From positions 1 to 24,726 of the forward strand of contig CANQGC010000009.1 of the NCBI GenBank assembly GCA_947600345.1: 24,726 nucleotides of DNA, read 5' to 3'. Positions 22,413-24,726 of the stretch are shown here, one piece after another; within the stretch, counting starts at the first letter, position 1, and every line of letters starts with the position of its first letter. The stretch comes from an uncultured Clostridia bacterium. GTDB lineage: Bacteria > Bacillota > Clostridia > Christensenellales > Aristaeellaceae. Below the pieces are notes generated by a model. That model made no database searches and was not told the DNA's origin. It was given only the letters and a program-made list of their open reading frames with translations. Made by a program: the position numbers and the translations under genes.

Positions 22413-23765
22413 ATGCCAACGCAAGACAGAGAAACAGCCCAAAAGATCGCCCAGGCGGTCCGCGCCGCAGGCGGCCAAACCTTCTTCGTGGGCGGCTGCG
22501 TGCGCGACGCGCTGATGGGCATCGAGAGCGACGACCTGGACATCGAAGTCCACGGCCTCGCGCCGGAGGCCCTCGCCTCCATACTGGACGGCCTGGGCAA
22601 GCGCCTCACCATGGGCGCGAGCTTCGGCGTCTACGGGCTCAAGGGCTGCGGGCTGGACATCGCCATGCCCCGGCGCGAGCACGCCACCGGGCGCGGCCAC
22701 AAGGATTTCGAGGTGGACGTGGATCCCTTCATCGGCACCCGCGGCGCGGCGGTGCGGCGGGACTTCACCGTCAACGCCATGATGCGCGACGTGCTGACCG
22801 GCGAGCTCGTGGATCACTTCGGCGGCCTGGCGGACCTGCGCGACGGCGTGCTGCGCCACGTCAGCGGCGATACCTTCGGCGAGGACCCGCTGCGGGTGCT
22901 GCGCGGCGCGCAGTTCGCCGCGCGCTTCGGCTTCGAGGTGGTGGCGGAGACGCGGGCGCTGATGCGCGCGATGGACCTCACCGCGCTGAGCCGGGAGCGG
23001 ATCCTGGGCGAGCTCAACAAGGCGCTTCTGAAGGCGGAGCGGCCGTCGGTGTTCTTCCGGGTGCTGCGGGAGGTCGGCCAGCTGAGGGACTGGTTCCCGG
23101 AGGTCGAGGCGCTGATCGGCGTGGCGCAGGACCCGGGCCATCACCCCGAGGGCGACGTCTGGAACCACACGATGATGGCGCTGGACGCGGCGGCGGGCCT
23201 GCGGGACCGGGCGAAGAATCCCCAGGGCTTCATGCTCGCGGCGCTGGCCCACGACTTCGGCAAGGTTGAGACCACGCGGGAGATCGACGGCCGCATCCGC
23301 TCCATCGGCCACGAGCTGGCGGGCGCGCCGCTGGCGGTGCGCTTTCTGGAGCGGCTCACCAACGAGGGAAAGCTCATCCGCTACGTGGAGAACATGGTGC
23401 GCCTGCACATGCGGCCCAACCTGATGGCGGAGCAGGATTCCAGCCGCAAGGCCTTCGCCAGGCTGTTCGACGAATCCGTCTGCCCGGAGGACCTGCTGCT
23501 GCTGGCCAGGGCCGACCGCACGGGCCAGGGCCGGAACTTCCCCTACGCGGCGACCGAGGCGCTGCTGCGCCAGCGCCTGGCGGAGTTCTACGACCTGATG
23601 GCGAAGCCCTGCGTCACCGGCGCGGACCTGATCGCCGCGGGCATGAAGCCCGGCGTGGAGATGGGGGAGGCGCTGCGCTACGCCCACAAGCTGCGCCTGG
23701 CGGGCGTGGACCGGGAGGCCGCGCTTCGGCAGACGCTCGCCTTCGCGCAGGGCGCGAAGGGCTGA
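22413..23765 (+). CDS. cca: CCA tRNA nucleotidyltransferase with HD domain
   Basis: The product is 450 residues. The class II nucleotidyltransferase head is visible: GGCVRDALMG (27-36), catalytic carboxylates in DDLDIEVHG (Asp41, Asp43), RRDFTVNAM (115-123) and EDPLRVLRGAQFAARFGF (157-174). The C-terminal half carries an HD-type phosphohydrolase: PGHHPEGDVWNHT, LAHDFGK (His270-Asp271) and SIGHE. HD domains occur in Gram-negative-type CCA enzymes with phosphatase activity. It adds or repairs the tRNA 3' CCA; a poly(A) polymerase cannot be wholly excluded by motif alone. The start follows AAAAAAGGAGCATCCC. It is downstream of rnz and closed by a terminator. Confidence 0.9.
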   Translation: MPTQDRETAQKIAQAVRAAGGQTFFVGGCVRDALMGIESDDLDIEVHGLAPEALASILDGLGKRLTMGASFGVYGLKGCGLDIAMPRREHATGRGHKDFEVDVDPFIGTRGAAVRRDFTVNAMMRDVLTGELVDHFGGLADLRDGVLRHVSGDTFGEDPLRVLRGAQFAARFGFEVVAETRALMRAMDLTALSRERILGELNKALLKAERPSVFFRVLREVGQLRDWFPEVEALIGVAQDPGHHPEGDVWNHTMMALDAAAGLRDRAKNPQGFMLAALAHDFGKVETTREIDGRIRSIGHELAGAPLAVRFLERLTNEGKLIRYVENMVRLHMRPNLMAEQDSSRKAFARLFDESVCPEDLLLLARADRTGQGRNFPYAATEALLRQRLAEFYDLMAKPCVTGADLIAAGMKPGVEMGEALRYAHKLRLAGVDREAALRQTLAFAQGAKG

Positions 23766-23802
23766 GGCGTCCCCGCGCATCGGATGGCGGCGCGGTGAAG
23801 CG

Positions 23803-23831
23803 ACCTGCCCGCGGCTTGCGGGCAGGTTTTC
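23803..23831 (+). terminator. Intrinsic terminator of cca
   Basis: Perfect 10-bp arms ACCTGCCCGC and GCGGGCAGGT around GGCTT are followed by TTTTCT, 38 bp after the cca stop codon. Confidence 0.9.
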
Positions 23832-23869
23832 TAGTGCCTGCGAGGGAGCGCGGCGCGCCTCGAGGCGGC

Positions 23870-23908
23870 AAAAAAAACTCTGCCCCGCGAGTCGCTGGGG
23901 GCAGAGTT
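23870..23908 (-). terminator. Intrinsic terminator of the CitMHS-type gene
   Basis: On the minus strand, 11-bp arms AACTCTGCCCC and GGGGCAGAGTT are followed by a run of eight T. A second GC-rich hairpin (GCGCGGCAG/CTGCCGCGC, 23943-23967) lies between it and the stop codon. Confidence 0.9.
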
Positions 23909-23975
23909 CGTGCTTTCCGCGCGCAGGGCGCGGAGGAAAGCGGCGCGGCAGCGAGGGGCTGCCGCGCTCCGCCGG

Positions 23976-24726
23976 TTAGAATACCATGATGCCCACGATG
24001 ATCGCGAAGATCATGCACAGTATGGAGAAGCCCCAGACGTAGCCGAAGCTCGCCTTGATGTGGTCCTTGATGTCCACGTCCGCGAGGCCGACGCCCAGCA
24101 GCGTAGCCGGAACCATCGGGCTGATGAAGGTCGCGCAGTTGCGGCAGACGACCATGGCGATGGCCACGTGGATCGCGTTGATGCCGAAGCCCTCGCCGAT
24201 GCCGATCATGACCGGCAGCATGCCGTAGAAGTAGCTGTCGGTATCGAAGGCCAGCGCCAGCGGCACGCTCAGGATGCCGATGACGATGGGCAGGTGGCGG
24301 CCCAGGAAGTTGGGCAGCACCATCTTGATCAGGTCGGCCATGCAGGTCACGACGCTCGCGGTCCCCTCCACGTCCTTGACCAGGATGCCCATCAGTATGG
24401 CCGCGCCCATCAGCGTGGAGCACATCATCAGGGCCGGGCCGGCGTGGGAGTTGATGATCTTCTTGTGGGCGTTGGCGGTGAAGCCGTAGTTCACGAACAG
24501 GCCGATGGCCAGGCCCAGCATGAAGGGCACGTAGTCCGGGAACGCGCCCCAGATCAGCATGGCGATCACGCCCACGGTCAGCAGAATGTTGAACACGAAC
24601 AGCTTCGGGCGCGCCAGCTCGCTGTCGCGCACCTCGGTGTCCGCCGCGTCGCCCGCCGCCTGCAAATCGGCGCCGGCGGTCAGGCCCGCGCCGCGCCGCT
24701 TCTCCTGCACGCCCGCCAGGAAGGCG
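23976..24726 (-). CDS. CitMHS-family transporter, C-terminal part
   Basis: About 249 C-terminal residues are visible; the frame stays open to the window edge, so the N terminus is missing and any start inside the window would be internal. After a polar loop (GVQEKRRGAG to about ELARPK), at least six hydrophobic segments follow, for example LFVFNILLTVGVIAMLIW, YVPFMLGLAIGLFVNYG, ILSVPLALAFDTDSYFYGMLPVMI and ASFGYVWGFSILCMIFAI. The motifs FDTDSYFYGMLPV and ISPMVPATLLGVGLADVDIKDH are characteristic of the CitMHS citrate-metal:proton symporters of Gram-positive bacteria. Uptake of citrate or a similar carboxylate is inferred. A strong terminator follows the stop codon; convergent with cca. Confidence 0.85.
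   Translation of the reverse strand, partial: AFLAGVQEKRRGAGLTAGADLQAAGDAADTEVRDSELARPKLFVFNILLTVGVIAMLIWGAFPDYVPFMLGLAIGLFVNYGFTANAHKKIINSHAGPALMMCSTLMGAAILMGILVKDVEGTASVVTCMADLIKMVLPNFLGRHLPIVIGILSVPLALAFDTDSYFYGMLPVMIGIGEGFGINAIHVAIAMVVCRNCATFISPMVPATLLGVGLADVDIKDHIKASFGYVWGFSILCMIFAIIVGIMVF

Overview
The window looks like chromosome from a GC-rich, probably spore-forming anaerobe of the Bacillota (Clostridia). Evidence: strong AGGAGG-type ribosome binding sites, sigma-A-like promoters, the Gram-positive order rpsF-ssb-rpsR, many secreted BIG2/SH3b/transglutaminase-type proteins, and a cysteine-rich protein with a BclA-like C-terminal domain. A closer taxonomic placement (for example Christensenellales) would be a guess. 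No rRNA, tRNA or CRISPR array was seen.

Layout. 1-9722 is an accessory block of envelope genes. On the minus strand it has a two-repeat SH3b protein, a secreted protein with a 42-bp tandem repeat, and two large paralogous transglutaminase-like surface proteins with near-matching promoters. On the plus strand it has a divergent Cys-rich, probably spore-surface protein. 9780-10673 has no gene and is made of two families of palindrome-rich repeats. 10712-12106 is the core rpsF-ssb-rpsR operon with promoter, possible leader hairpin and terminator. 12141-16082 (minus) is a secreted amidase with about 12 BIG2-like repeats and a C10 tract in its coding strand. 16243-18079 (minus) is a GNAT acetyltransferase overlapping an NlpC/P60 hydrolase pseudogene. 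That pseudogene is split by a 160-bp MITE-like insertion with a TTAA target duplication and also lacks its catalytic Cys segment. 18252-19497 holds a small DUF3006-like gene and galE. 19827-20294 is an AT-rich two-motif AbrB-like gene between inverted repeat copies. 20781-23765 carries rnz and cca, which both act on the tRNA 3' end, separated by about 700 bp of repeats. The right end has the C-terminal part of a CitMHS-type transporter.

The most unusual signal is the intergenic repeats. Type 1 (four copies, both orientations) has a 70-72 bp core bounded by GCGGCCCGCGG/CCGCGGGCCGC arms, accompanied by 23-nt hairpins whose stems change in a compensated way. Type 2 (two copies) has a nearly invariant 173-bp body followed by a shuffled array of 7 to about 13 short hairpins, several with GTGA loops. 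Type 1 copies occur as outward-facing pairs around 344-9722 and around the AT-rich gene, so they may mark the edges of accessory DNA. No function is known to me for either family.
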